Source: Prevotella sp. (GTDB taxonomy: Bacteria; Bacteroidota; Bacteroidia; Bacteroidales; Bacteroidaceae). Taken from it: a stretch of DNA of 64,000 nt. Shown here in pieces: positions 1 to 8,490 of this stretch (positions are counted from its first letter, which is position 1; each line of letters opens with the position of its first letter). The stretch is taken from assembly GCA_017623655.1 (NCBI GenBank), contig JAGAON010000008.1, positions 124,001 to 188,000 of the forward strand. The letters are read 5' to 3'. The notes under the pieces were generated by a model, which was not told the origin of the DNA, did no database searches, and worked only from the letters and a program-made list of their open reading frames with translations. The position numbers and the translations under genes were made by a program.

Positions 1-1
1 G

Positions 2-685
2 AAATACCTGCCGGCATGGCTGCAACTGGCGGACGAGAAGGGATTCAACGCCCCCTTCGGCATTACCACCGCCGAACGCCGTCACCCTCTCTTCCGCAAA
101 CGCTACCGACTGCACAAACCCACGTGCGAATGGGACGGGGCGGTATGGCCCTTCGCCACCTCGCAGACACTGACGGCACTGGCCAATGTTATGGACTCCT
201 ACCCGGAATTGGCCAAGAACATCACCGACAGTTGCCGCACGATAATCCTCAGCAAGGCCGCAAACACAAAAGACGCGACACTCGACAGCATCGCCGACGG
301 CAACCTCTTCTTCTACCATCTGAAAAAATACACCGAATCACAATACCGCCGCGGCAGGCCGTACATAGGCGAATACCTCGACGAGACCGACGGACAGTGG
401 CTCATGGGAGACCGTGAACGCTCCAGATACTACAACCACTCCACCTACAACGACCTCATCATCACCGGCCTGATAGGTCTCCGCCCCTCCATGGACGACG
501 CCGTAACGGTACGCCCGCTCATCCCCGCGACGTGGGACTACTTCTGCATCGACAACCTGCCCTACCACGGCAAGCTGCTCACCATCTACTATGACAGACA
601 TGGAACACGCTACCGTCAGGGAAAGGGGCTGCACATCGTGCAGCGCGATATGCCCATGCCTGCAACGGTATCGGAGAGGCATTGA
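2..685 (+). CDS. Glycosidase of the MGH1/GH63-like (alpha/alpha)6-barrel type, C-terminal part
   Basis: Open from the left edge; 227 codons remain before TGA. The visible part has CEWDGAVWPFATSQTLTAL near the start and SRYYNHSTYNDLIITGLIGL further on, ending with a short region (VTVRPLIPATWDYF, then LPYHGKLLTIYYD) that resembles the C-terminal sheet of these enzymes. From memory of the family, the WDG-WPFATSQT segment belongs to the catalytic barrel of MGH1-type/GH63-related alpha-glycosidases common in Bacteroidota. The substrate cannot be told from this fragment, and any signal peptide and the catalytic acid lie outside the window. It converges on the efflux operon, with a GGGTGCTGATTAC palindrome cluster in the gap. 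Family placement is moderately sure. Confidence 0.7.
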   Translation, partial: KYLPAWLQLADEKGFNAPFGITTAERRHPLFRKRYRLHKPTCEWDGAVWPFATSQTLTALANVMDSYPELAKNITDSCRTIILSKAANTKDATLDSIADGNLFFYHLKKYTESQYRRGRPYIGEYLDETDGQWLMGDRERSRYYNHSTYNDLIITGLIGLRPSMDDAVTVRPLIPATWDYFCIDNLPYHGKLLTIYYDRHGTRYRQGKGLHIVQRDMPMPATVSERH

Positions 686-710
686 AAAGCAACAGGCTAA
701 CAAGCCCACG

Positions 711-855
711 GTGAAAGGGTGCTGATTACATTGTAAAAGGGTGCTGATTACATCGCAATCAGCACCTGATTGCAGTGTAATCAGCACCCTTTTACAATGC
801 CTTCTGTAACGCACTGAATCGCAATACATTGCAGGGGCACGTCTTGGTGCGTCCG
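711..855. repeat. Cluster of GGGTGCTGATTAC palindromes plus a GGACGCACC-type palindrome
   Basis: The gap between two convergent genes holds two forward copies of GGGTGCTGATTACA and two inverse copies (TGTAATCAGCACCC or close variants), about 711-805, then a diverged copy of the palindrome ACGTCTTGGTGCGTCCG at 834-855. The outer copies can fold into A-tract/stem/T-tract hairpins and so could terminate transcription from both sides. Confidence 0.75.
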
Positions 856-858
856 GCA

Positions 859-2484
859 TCACCTCATGATACGCTTCAACTGCCGCCGCAACTGCTTCTG
901 TCCACGGTTGAAACTGCCGAGGGTCCATGCGCCGACCGTTGTCCATGCCGGCATACGCTTCACCCTACGGCGCACTGCCGGGCTGTCCCACAACAGGAAA
1001 CCAAGGATGAAGAAGATGCAGACCCATATCATCCAACCGTAGAGTATCTTCACCGTCTGGGCGAGAAAGCCCTCTATCATGCCGTCCATATAGCCGCCGA
1101 AGTCAAACGGATGCCGCGTGAAGGCCACAGAATTTACATATCCTCCATAACGGGCAAAGCCGTCCGCCACATAATACCCTATGCCCTTGGCAAGGATGGC
1201 GGCCCCTATCGTTCCGCCGCCGAACATATGAAGGAAGTTGAATATGCCTAAGGCCTGAAAGAAATGCTCAAAGGACATAATCTGATGAAGGCTCCACATG
1301 AAGGCGATGCACAGCACGGCATAACCGAATCCGCGGCAGATGAGCGGAGGAATGAGCTGACCATAAGCGATGTCCGGGCTGACAAGGAAGTAGAATCCAA
1401 TGCAGTAACCGCAGAGAAACACCATGCCTATGGCTATCAGCTGGTACTGGCTCCACCGCATCAGCTTCAACCAGCCGAGCGAAAAGAGGCAACCGCCTAC
1501 GGCACCTACAAGCGACCACTGGTTAAGGGTCTCATACGTAAGGTCTGTATAGTGCATGACCTCCTCGTAATATACCATTTCCAGCACGTGTTCCACAGAC
1601 ATGACAAGTTCAAAAACGGCCACGAAGAACAGGATGGGACGCAGATAACGGTAGCGGAGTATGCGCCACTCGATGTATGGCGTGGGGTAAGTAATCATCC
1701 TTATCATGTTGGCGGCAAGGGCAAGGCACGCCACCGCCGTTGCAATGACAATGTAGCGGGAGTGGTACCAGTCCAGCCAGTCACCGTAGTTCAACACCCA
1801 TGCCACCGCCAGCCAGAACACTATCCACAGCAATCCGCCTGTCCAGTCAATGCCTTTCAGCGGTATCCGGCGCTCAGGGGGCATCGGGCAGAACGGGCGG
1901 CAGAGCAACGTCTGAACCGAAAGCACCACAATCATGAGGCCGATGACGAAAAGGTGCATCACCGTCCAGTGCATATAAAAGGCGAATGCGGCGGCAAGCC
2001 AGCCGGAAACCTCCATCGCCACAAGCAGGACAAGGTGCAGAACGGGGAAGAAGACGGCAAAGTCACGGCGGGGAGTAATCCACAGCTGTATGCTTGACAT
2101 ACACTCAAACGTGCCCTGTATCTTCGCCATGCCACAGACAACGCATACCACTCCCATGACGGGCAGGGGCAGACGGTGCATTGTAAGCAGGTTGCAGACG
2201 ATTATGACGAGTGCCGACGTGGTGAGGAGAAAGCGGTTGGTAAAGTGGAACTTCATGCGGAACAGCACCGGAAACCACACCGCCATGCCGGCAAGAGTGC
2301 AGTAAAGGAGCATGGTAAGGTCCTCACGCATCCACGAATGCCCGCCGATCATGTCGTTCATGGCACCCATATATACGCCGCCACTGAACTGAAAGCAGTA
2401 TGCCAGCAGCAGATATATCCACGGACGGATGCCTTTGGGCACCCAATCGTGAAACATCGGCATTGAGAAAGGGGGGATATCCAT
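859..2484 (-). CDS. MFS multidrug exporter, EmrB-like inner-membrane pump
   Basis: 541 residues, strongly hydrophobic throughout, with roughly 12-14 membrane segments; the N-terminus enters the membrane at about residue 21 (WIYLLLAYCFQFSGGVYMGA). The C-terminal tail is basic (RRRVKRMPAW; RGQKQLRRQLKRIMR), as expected for a cytoplasmic end. It is the last gene of an outer-membrane channel / HlyD adaptor / MFS trio on the minus strand, the arrangement of EmrAB-TolC systems that export drugs across both membranes. The substrate is unknown. The sequence is divergent from classical EmrB, so the assignment rests partly on the operon. Confidence 0.8.
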   Translation of the reverse strand: MDIPPFSMPMFHDWVPKGIRPWIYLLLAYCFQFSGGVYMGAMNDMIGGHSWMREDLTMLLYCTLAGMAVWFPVLFRMKFHFTNRFLLTTSALVIIVCNLLTMHRLPLPVMGVVCVVCGMAKIQGTFECMSSIQLWITPRRDFAVFFPVLHLVLLVAMEVSGWLAAAFAFYMHWTVMHLFVIGLMIVVLSVQTLLCRPFCPMPPERRIPLKGIDWTGGLLWIVFWLAVAWVLNYGDWLDWYHSRYIVIATAVACLALAANMIRMITYPTPYIEWRILRYRYLRPILFFVAVFELVMSVEHVLEMVYYEEVMHYTDLTYETLNQWSLVGAVGGCLFSLGWLKLMRWSQYQLIAIGMVFLCGYCIGFYFLVSPDIAYGQLIPPLICRGFGYAVLCIAFMWSLHQIMSFEHFFQALGIFNFLHMFGGGTIGAAILAKGIGYYVADGFARYGGYVNSVAFTRHPFDFGGYMDGMIEGFLAQTVKILYGWMIWVCIFFILGFLLWDSPAVRRRVKRMPAWTTVGAWTLGSFNRGQKQLRRQLKRIMR

Positions 2485-2535
2485 AAGTAATGACAGATAA
2501 TTATTAGAATTAATAGCTAAAAGTTAATGACTAAG

Positions 2536-2614
2536 AATTGTGATTACCTTATGCGTTTGTATTCTTTTCATAAGTAACTTTTATACACTTTCCGTTACGG
2601 AATCATAACTTTTA
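2536..2614. repeat. Left arm of the inverted repeat flanking hlyD
   Basis: About 75 bases here (key words ATTACCTTATGCGTTTG, TTTCATAAGT, TTCCGTT, AATCATAA) match the reverse complement of 3731-3808 at roughly five positions in six. The two arms lie just outside the hlyD gene. Confidence 0.8.
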
Positions 2615-2639
2615 ATTCTTAATTATTAATTTTTGATTC

Positions 2640-3671
2640 TCACGGCACTTCCACTTCGCACTCCACATTCATCCCCGCACGGAGCTTGTCCGTAGCCTTT
2701 CCCGGCAGAAACTTTATGCGAACGGGGACGCGTTGCTCCACTTTCACGAAGTTTCCGGTGGCATTGTCCTGCGGAATCATGGAGTAAGCGGAGCCGGTAG
2801 CGTCGCTTATGCGCTCCACTTCGCCGTCAAACTCAACGTCAGGAACGGCATCTACCGTTATTTTCACCTTGGCCCCGACTGCGATATTGGGCATCTGGGT
2901 CTCCCGATAGTTCGCCACGACCCACTTATCTGCGGCATCCACTATGCTGCACAGCGTCTGGCCGGGCTGTACCAGCTGTCCCTCGTGGATGTCTTTGTGC
3001 CCGATTACGCCGTCAGCGGTGGCAACTACCACGGTATATGACAGGTTCAGCTCCGCGGTATGCAGCGCAGCGCGTGCCACCTCGATGCCAGCCATGGACT
3101 GGGCAAGGCGGTGTGACTGTTCGTTTTTGGCCGAAGCGGCCACTTCCTTCTGGTGGTTTGTGGCGTCAAAACGCGCCTTGGCCGCAAGAAACGCGGCGTG
3201 GACGTTGTCATACTGCTGCCTTGTCACAGCGCCTTTCGCCATCAATGCCGCATAACGCTCGTCCTCCCGGCGTGCATTCTCCATCCGGACACGCGCCTCT
3301 TCCAGCCCGGCAGTGGTGACACTGACGTTGGATGACGTTGTGACAACGCCGGCACCGGTAGCTGAACCGCCCGCTATGGCATTGGCAAGGGCGGCCTTTG
3401 CCTGAGCGAGGGCAAGGCGAAATTCCGCGTCTTCGATGATGACGAGGGTGTCACCCCTCCTTACTTGCTGGTATTCTTCATAGCGTATCTCCTTTATATA
3501 ACCGCCGACACGGGCGTTGACAGGCGTGATATGCTGCTCGATATGCGCGTTGTCAGTGTATTCCACGTTGCCGAAATGCACGAATTTGGCTATCAACAAC
3601 CATGCGGCCACTATGATTAACACAACTATAATGGCATTGTATGCGATGCGTGTAAATTTCTTTGAGTCCAT
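2640..3671 (-). CDS. HlyD/EmrA-family periplasmic adaptor of the efflux pump
   Basis: 343 residues. One N-terminal membrane anchor (about residues 10-30) is followed by YTDNAHIEQH at 39-48, a hallmark of EmrA-type adaptors. Then come a biotinyl-lipoyl-like half, a long alpha-hairpin rich in Ala/Arg/Glu (about 85-205), the second lipoyl half (VVVATADGVIGH) and a beta-barrel domain. It would bridge the MFS pump and the outer-membrane channel. It lies between the two in the operon, with AT-rich spacers of 155 and 176 bp that contain inverted repeats. Those spacers are unusually long for a tripartite operon. Confidence 0.9.
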   Translation of the reverse strand: MDSKKFTRIAYNAIIVVLIIVAAWLLIAKFVHFGNVEYTDNAHIEQHITPVNARVGGYIKEIRYEEYQQVRRGDTLVIIEDAEFRLALAQAKAALANAIAGGSATGAGVVTTSSNVSVTTAGLEEARVRMENARREDERYAALMAKGAVTRQQYDNVHAAFLAAKARFDATNHQKEVAASAKNEQSHRLAQSMAGIEVARAALHTAELNLSYTVVVATADGVIGHKDIHEGQLVQPGQTLCSIVDAADKWVVANYRETQMPNIAVGAKVKITVDAVPDVEFDGEVERISDATGSAYSMIPQDNATGNFVKVEQRVPVRIKFLPGKATDKLRAGMNVECEVEVP

Positions 3672-3730
3672 TATTATGATGAAAGTTTAGAGTTAAAAGC
3701 TAAGGAATTAAGAATTAAGAGTTAATAATT

Positions 3731-3808
3731 AAAAATTATGATTATGCAACGGAATGCGTATAAAAACACTTATGAAACGAATGCAAACGCATAAGGTAAT
3801 CATAATTA
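3731..3808. repeat. Right arm of the inverted repeat flanking hlyD
   Basis: Reverse-complement partner of 2536-2614 (words CGGAATGCGTATAAAA, ACTTATGAAACGAATGC, CATAAGGTAATCATAA). Next to it, at 3810-3840, lies a run of TTAATTATTAATT units; the same AT-rich word recurs at about 6880-6915. Confidence 0.8.
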
Positions 3809-3847
3809 TTAAGTCCTTAATTATTAATTATTAATTAATTGTTCTGT

Positions 3848-5170
3848 TTATATATCTCCCGCCACGTATTTTAACCGGTATAAGGCCGCGGCAACGGCTA
3901 TCCGCGCATCGGCGTATTGCCGTTCGGCGTCAAGGCGCACGTTAGCCGCGTCGGTCATGTCCGTCACCATTGCCAGTCCCTCCTGATACCGGTTGGCCAC
4001 CACGTCATAGTTCTGCCGGGCGAGTTCCATACTCTTCTGTCGTGTGCACAGCTCCGCCTGTGATGTCCGCAACTGCACGTATGCGGCGTGAACGGCGTCA
4101 CTCACGCCTTCCGCCGCCACCATGCTCCGCTGCTTTGCGTGCGTAACGGCGGCGGAAGCGGAACGCAGTTTTCTTTTGCCTTTGTACAAGGAAGACAGGT
4201 CATAGCTGACACCCACGCCGACAAACCAATAGTTCAGGTTCTTGTCTATGGGCGGAACCTCCGTCAATATGGGGCCGTCCAGATGGTCTTCCGCCACCAG
4301 CGCCACTTTTGGCAACAGCGCAGAACGTGCCATTTTCTCTTGCCTCACATTCATCTCCACCGCCGTCCTCGCTTTTTTCAGGTCGCTGTTGTTTGCCGCA
4401 GCCATCGCCTGCCAATGCTCCTCTGACGGTATTCCCGCTATGTCAAACGCCTCCTGCGGCAGCATCGTGTAGCTGACGGACTTCTGTTGCGGTGCGATAG
4501 CCGTCTGCAACTGCTTCCTGACAACGTCCTTCCGGCCAGAGATGACGGTGGCCTGCAACTGCATTTGCTCCCGCATAAGTTCGTAACGCGTGATGTCATT
4601 CCGCAAGACCACACCCTCCTCATACCTGTCCCGCGTACGGCTAATGAGCGTATCGGCCAGCGCGATGTTGCTGTCAATCACCTGCAAATGGTTATCGAGA
4701 CTGTGAAGTTGCAGATATAGCGACGCGACAAGCAGGTGTACGCCGCGCCTGTTGCCCTCATCGTTATGCGTTTCCATCTCTTTTTCCAGTTCGGCAAGGC
4801 GTATCCCGCTTGTTACCGCACCGCCGCTATACAGCACTTGCTGCGCCGTAAGGGAGAAATTGTTGCCCCAATGCGGCATAGGAGCGTTGTGGAAGTCGCC
4901 GAAATGACGGTTCCACAACTGTGCGTTACCTAAATAAGAGAACGCCAACGAGGTCTTCACGTCAGGCAATCTCTGCGCTTTCGCGGCCTGGATGTTAAGT
5001 TCCGCCTTCTCTATGGCCGTGCGACAGGCGCTGACAGAGGTGTTGTTGGCATCGGCAATGCGGAAAAGTGCGCCCATGCCGTCAGCCAATGCCTGCGTCT
5101 GTGCGTATATGCCAACGGCAGGCAGCGTAGCCAAGCCAACGGCAAGGCTACGTAACCGGTGAGTTTTCAT
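3848..5170 (-). CDS. TolC-family outer-membrane efflux channel
   Basis: 440 residues from the ATG at 5170. A longer frame reaches 5218, but the shorter start puts a signal peptide at the N-terminus (MKTHRLRSLAVGLATLPAVG, cut after IYA), and the longer start lies at the end of the attenuator-like leader. Two repeated OEP halves contain the usual coiled-coil segments (ATVISGRKDVVRKQL; ELCTRQKSMELARQNYDVV) and the ending RYQEGLAMVTDMTDAANVRL typical of TolC proteins. It forms the outer-membrane duct for the adaptor and MFS pump encoded downstream. First gene of the operon. Confidence 0.9.
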   Translation of the reverse strand: MKTHRLRSLAVGLATLPAVGIYAQTQALADGMGALFRIADANNTSVSACRTAIEKAELNIQAAKAQRLPDVKTSLAFSYLGNAQLWNRHFGDFHNAPMPHWGNNFSLTAQQVLYSGGAVTSGIRLAELEKEMETHNDEGNRRGVHLLVASLYLQLHSLDNHLQVIDSNIALADTLISRTRDRYEEGVVLRNDITRYELMREQMQLQATVISGRKDVVRKQLQTAIAPQQKSVSYTMLPQEAFDIAGIPSEEHWQAMAAANNSDLKKARTAVEMNVRQEKMARSALLPKVALVAEDHLDGPILTEVPPIDKNLNYWFVGVGVSYDLSSLYKGKRKLRSASAAVTHAKQRSMVAAEGVSDAVHAAYVQLRTSQAELCTRQKSMELARQNYDVVANRYQEGLAMVTDMTDAANVRLDAERQYADARIAVAAALYRLKYVAGDI

Positions 5171-5210
5171 AACTGAATTGTGTGTTGTTTTTAAGTTTAT
5201 ACTTGCGTTT

Positions 5211-5264
5211 CTATGCACTAAAAAAGCCGCTTTCCCATTGTCTTCTGCCCCTTCCTTGAGGCAT
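5211..5264 (-). CDS. Possible 17-codon leader peptide of the efflux operon
   Basis: ATG at 5264, stop TAG at 5213-5211. The frame reads MPQGRGRRQWESGFFSA. It begins about 15 nt inside the predicted transcript and runs through the 3' arm and U-tract of the leader terminator, so a translating or stalled ribosome would affect that hairpin. No clear ribosome-binding site is visible, which is common in Bacteroidota. Reported because its position is suggestive; coding is unproven. Confidence 0.35.
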   Translation of the reverse strand: MPQGRGRRQWESGFFSA

Positions 5265-5282
5265 ACGAATAGGAAAACGGCT
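5220..5282 (-). terminator. Intrinsic-terminator hairpin in the 5' leader of the efflux operon (putative attenuator)
   Basis: On the minus strand AGCCGTTTTCCT (5282-5271) pairs with GGGAAAGCGGCT (5236-5225) over 12 positions, two of them G-U, followed at once by six T. It starts within a few bases of the predicted transcription start and about 50 bases before the tolC start codon, so default termination would shut the operon. The loop contains a second possible stem (TGCC...GGCA). Confidence 0.7.
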
Positions 5283-5283
5283 G

Positions 5284-5291
5284 CAAAGATA
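5284..5291 (-). promoter_or_regulatory. Bacteroidota -7 box of the tolC-hlyD-MFS operon
   Basis: TATCTTTG on the minus strand fits the consensus TAnnTTTG. No good TTTG -33 box is seen at the usual distance, so the promoter may need an activator or be weak. Confidence 0.6.
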
Positions 5292-5384
5292 ATGCTTTTT
5301 TTTCATAAAAAACGCAGTACATAGCGGCATTTTTATATTATTTTAACACCGTTTCAACGGACTGTCGCATTCTGTTCCCAAAAC

Positions 5385-5430
5385 AAAAGGGTGCTGATTG
5401 CAGTGTAATCAGCACCCTTTTGCAACGGCA
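5385..5430. repeat. GGGTGCTGATTAC palindrome
   Basis: AAAAGGGTGCTGATTGCA is followed by its near-perfect inverse, giving a hairpin with an A-tract before and a T-tract after. It starts the long composite repeat. Confidence 0.8.
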
Positions 5431-5439
5431 TTTATAACA

Positions 5440-5750
5440 TATTGAACCGCAGGAAGTTATTGGTAACGGGAATAAAGCCCCGACGGGGCGGAATAATACC
5501 TTTTTCTTCATACGTTATAAGTTCACAGGGTTTATACCCTGTGCTATATTGTTTCGCCCCGTCAGGGCTTCATCACCGCTTTGTAGAGACGAGGTATTAC
5601 CTCGTCTCAATATGAACCGCCGTGCGATACGATTACGGAGACGATGTGGTACATCGTCTCTACATACGGGTAATAATCCTATTTGCATCGACCTTTATAA
5701 CGCATAGAGCGCAATGTCTTGTGGGGATGCACCTTGGTGCGTCCAAATCA
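5440..5750. repeat. Composite intergenic repeat, copy 1
   Basis: Successive palindromic blocks: GCCCCGACGGGGC (about 5477), CACAGGG-TTTATA-CCCTGTG (5525), CGCCCCGTCAGGGCTTC (about 5560), a GTAG-headed GAGGTA palindrome (5581-5610), a GATGT palindrome (5638-5664), and GGATGCACCTTGGTGCGTCC (about 5725-5745). The same blocks in the same order form 14010-14545. This accounts for most of the 550-bp gap between tolC and the DUF3089 gene; no gene is seen in it. Confidence 0.85.
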
Positions 5751-5840
5751 CCGCATGTTCCATGTATTGGCGGACGCAGTTTGTTATCATCATGTAGAAA
5801 AAACGGTGGCGGTTATAATGTCACCACCACCGTTTTACAC

Positions 5841-6845
5841 TTATTTCAACGTGCTGCGAAGTATCACGTTGCGCCTAAGACAGTTCTCATAAAAGAACAG
5901 TTCCTGCAAATGCAGGTTTCCTTCGGGGAACATCTCGCCGAGGGACGGGAGGAAATAGCGTTTGATGTCAAGTCCGTTGACCATGAGAACGTTATGCGCT
6001 TTGCTGACAGTCACGGTGACTGGTGTGGCGGGTAATGCCGGTACTACCGCCGTTCCGTAAGGGAAGCGCTTGTCGTCAGGAGCGGGAGTTGCGCCTGCGG
6101 GGAGCAGGGTTGCGGGCGTTTCATCGGTTGTCCACGTAACGGGATTGATGCAGGCGACGTTATCCCCGCACAGGGATTGGTTGATGGCGGCCGGAGTGGT
6201 GACGCTGTTGAAGCATACGGTGACGCCGGTGGATGTGGAGTCCTGCGCAAGCCGTATGTGCGCGAGCTTGTGATTGCCACGGACAGTGTCTGCGGGGGTG
6301 ATGCCATAGCCTACCACGTAGGCGGCGATGAGGCGGCGATAAGTGTCGTCGTCCATGTATTTCAGAAGTTCCACGACCATCTTCGCCCCCTGACTGAAGC
6401 CCGCGAGAATGAACGGACGGCCGTTGTTGAGATGCCGCAGATAATGGGTGAAGGCGTTGATGACATCGGTACGGGCCATGTTTTCAGCGGCTTTATAGGT
6501 GGTTTCATCGGGTGTTCCGAACGTTCCCTGCCTGTAATAGGGCAGGAAAAGGTTGGCCTGCGTGGCGAAGATGGTGTCGGCAAGTTCCGCGGACAACTGC
6601 CACGCCTTGCGGTGAGCGGGGTTACGCGGGTCGGCGTTGTAGCGTGTTGCGCCTTGACTGTCTTGCCATGCGAAGACGCAGGTGGGCAGAAGGTAGAACA
6701 CATCGGGCTTGCTGCGGTCTATATGTGCGGCAGACAGGCGTGTATTGCCTTCAAACCAAAGGGTACTGTCGCTCCATTCCATGTCGGAAGCATGGGCGTA
6801 AGCCGCTGAAAGCAGCATAAGGAAAAAGGATAGGAGATGTTTCAT
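5841..6845 (-). CDS. DUF3089 alpha/beta-hydrolase, secreted
   Basis: 334 residues from the ATG at 6845, which gives a clean signal peptide (MKHLLSFFLMLLSAAYAHA); an upstream ATG in frame adds only ten polar residues. The nucleophile elbow GFSQGAK fits an alpha/beta-hydrolase Ser, and the HN of KAHNVLMVNGLDIKRY near the C-terminus is the likely catalytic His. PDVFYLLPTCVF near the mature N-terminus is typical of DUF3089. The family is probably esterase- or lipase-like, with no known substrate. It follows the symporter gene by 35 bp on the same strand, so it is likely co-transcribed with it. Confidence 0.8.
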   Translation of the reverse strand: MKHLLSFFLMLLSAAYAHASDMEWSDSTLWFEGNTRLSAAHIDRSKPDVFYLLPTCVFAWQDSQGATRYNADPRNPAHRKAWQLSAELADTIFATQANLFLPYYRQGTFGTPDETTYKAAENMARTDVINAFTHYLRHLNNGRPFILAGFSQGAKMVVELLKYMDDDTYRRLIAAYVVGYGITPADTVRGNHKLAHIRLAQDSTSTGVTVCFNSVTTPAAINQSLCGDNVACINPVTWTTDETPATLLPAGATPAPDDKRFPYGTAVVPALPATPVTVTVSKAHNVLMVNGLDIKRYFLPSLGEMFPEGNLHLQELFFYENCLRRNVILRSTLK

Positions 6846-6880
6846 TTTTTGTTGTTTTATAGGGTTTTCAAACACAACCT

Positions 6881-8350
6881 TTAATTATTAATTATTAATT
6901 TATAATTATTAATTACGGACAATGCGCCGTAGGTTATCAGTCCGTTAATCATAAGCAGTTCATAACCGAAACGGTATCCAAAGATTAGGGGAACGCCATA
7001 ATCAAGCAACAGGCACACAAGCGGTGAGGCGATGCAGACAAACACGGCAGGCTTTCCGAGGGGATTGCAGTGTTTTTTGTGCAACAGGGCGAAGGAGAAG
7101 AGGCCGAGAAGCGGGCCATACGTGTAGCTGCAAAGGCGGTAGATGGCATCGATGAGCGACGTGTTGTTGAACCAGTGGAACAGCATTATGCAGACAATGA
7201 AGAGCATTGCCATGACTCTATGCACACGATGGCGTGTATGTTCCGCGGCACTATGGCCGGTATCATCGTCCGGTTTCATGCCGAGGAAGTCGATGCAGAA
7301 GCATGTGGTGAGGGCTGTCAGCGCACTGTCGGCACTGCTGAAGGCTGCCGCCACTATGCCAACGGCGAAAAGTATAAGGACGGCTGTACCGAGATAGCCC
7401 GTGGCAGCGAACATGGTGAGGAGTTCATCGGGATTCGACGGCAGCGGCATGCCCTGCTTTCCGCAGAGCAGACACAGCATGACACCGAGACAAAGGAAAA
7501 GGAAATTGGCCGGGAGAAAGGCGAAACCGTATGCGCACATATCCTTCTGCGCATCGCGGAGGGTGCGGCAGGTGAGGTTTTTCTGCATCATGTCCTGATC
7601 CAGTCCGGTCATCACTATGACGATAAAGATGCCGGAAAGGAAGGAAATCCAGCCTGCCGAGCCTGCGGTATCAAGCGGAACGGACTGCTGGGTGAACACG
7701 GTCATAAAGGATTCACGCACTGCCTGCCACCCGTGCAGGCCGGGATAAAGGGCTTCGGAGACCTTATATATAATAAGGATAAGGGCAGCGAACATACAGA
7801 ACGTCTGCAAAGTGTCGGTCCATACGAGGGTCTTTATGCCGCCACGGCGTGTATATACCCAGATGAGGGCGACCATAACGATGACCGTAAGGGGGAAAAG
7901 GAATGCATCGTATGGTGTGCCACCCGTAAGACTGCGGTGTATAATGTAGCACGGAACATAAAACCTTGCGGCGGCTCCGGTCATCTTTGAGAGCAGGAAA
8001 AAGGCGGCTCCGGTCTTGTATGCTTCCGTTCCAAGAGGCCTGAGCACCGTGTAGATGGTGGCAAGGTTGAGCTTGTAGTAAATAGGAAGCAACAGGAAGG
8101 CTACGGCAAAGTAGCCGAAGATGAAGCCAAGGCAGGTGTATAGGTATGACATCCCGGAGTGTATCACCATGCCGGGCACGCTGACAAAGGTGATGCCGGA
8201 GATGCTTGCCCCTATCATTCCGAATGCCACTAGGTACCAAGGGGACTGTCTTTCGCCACGGAAGAATATGCTGTTATTGCTCCTTCGCGCCGTAAGCCTG
8301 CTGACACCAAGGAGCAACAGGAAATAAAGCAGTATGACAGTGAGAAACAT
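6881..8350 (-). CDS. Sodium:solute symporter (SSS/SLC5 family)
   Basis: 489 residues with about 13 hydrophobic segments. The N-terminus carries FFRGERQSPWYLVAFGMIGASISG, where the GASISG stretch in the first helices fits the SSS Na+-binding fold (the longer run is quoted only as RGERQSPW and GMIGASISG landmarks). FAVGIVAAAFSSADSALTAL matches the conserved helix with the Ser residues of the Na2 site. Members of this branch take up sugars, sialic acids or other organic solutes with Na+. It sits between a GH43-like enzyme and a DUF3089 hydrolase, which suggests uptake of a sugar released outside the cell. Substrate unassigned. Confidence 0.85.
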   Translation of the reverse strand: MFLTVILLYFLLLLGVSRLTARRSNNSIFFRGERQSPWYLVAFGMIGASISGITFVSVPGMVIHSGMSYLYTCLGFIFGYFAVAFLLLPIYYKLNLATIYTVLRPLGTEAYKTGAAFFLLSKMTGAAARFYVPCYIIHRSLTGGTPYDAFLFPLTVIVMVALIWVYTRRGGIKTLVWTDTLQTFCMFAALILIIYKVSEALYPGLHGWQAVRESFMTVFTQQSVPLDTAGSAGWISFLSGIFIVIVMTGLDQDMMQKNLTCRTLRDAQKDMCAYGFAFLPANFLFLCLGVMLCLLCGKQGMPLPSNPDELLTMFAATGYLGTAVLILFAVGIVAAAFSSADSALTALTTCFCIDFLGMKPDDDTGHSAAEHTRHRVHRVMAMLFIVCIMLFHWFNNTSLIDAIYRLCSYTYGPLLGLFSFALLHKKHCNPLGKPAVFVCIASPLVCLLLDYGVPLIFGYRFGYELLMINGLITYGALSVINNYKLIINN

Positions 8351-8366
8351 TATGATAAGAATTTAA

Positions 8367-8466
8367 GGGGAGTCAGCGGGAGTTAAGGGGGGAGTTAGCG
8401 GACAATAGTCTTTAATCCGCAAGGCATTTGTCCGCTAACTCCCCCCTTAACTCCCGCTGACTCCCC
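8367..8466. repeat. Perfect 39-bp inverted repeat with a 22-base spacer
   Basis: Bases 8367-8405 and 8428-8466 are exact reverse complements (core words GGAGTTAGCGGACAA and TTGTCCGCTAACTCC). It occupies nearly the whole gap between the GH43-like gene and the symporter gene, both on the minus strand. The RNA would fold into a very stable hairpin that could terminate, protect or process the mRNA. A related but decayed element is at 32431-32592. Confidence 0.9.
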
Positions 8467-8490
8467 ATTGACTCCTGTTAGATGATTATG

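Noticed and set aside
711-805. Repeat cluster considered as a CRISPR array
   Set aside because: Units are palindromic, occur in both orientations and have no uniform unique spacers; no cas gene is near.
7070-7990. 306-codon plus-strand frame opposite the symporter
   Set aside because: It is antisense to a well-supported membrane protein gene and has the His/Glu-rich composition typical of reverse frames of GC-rich genes.
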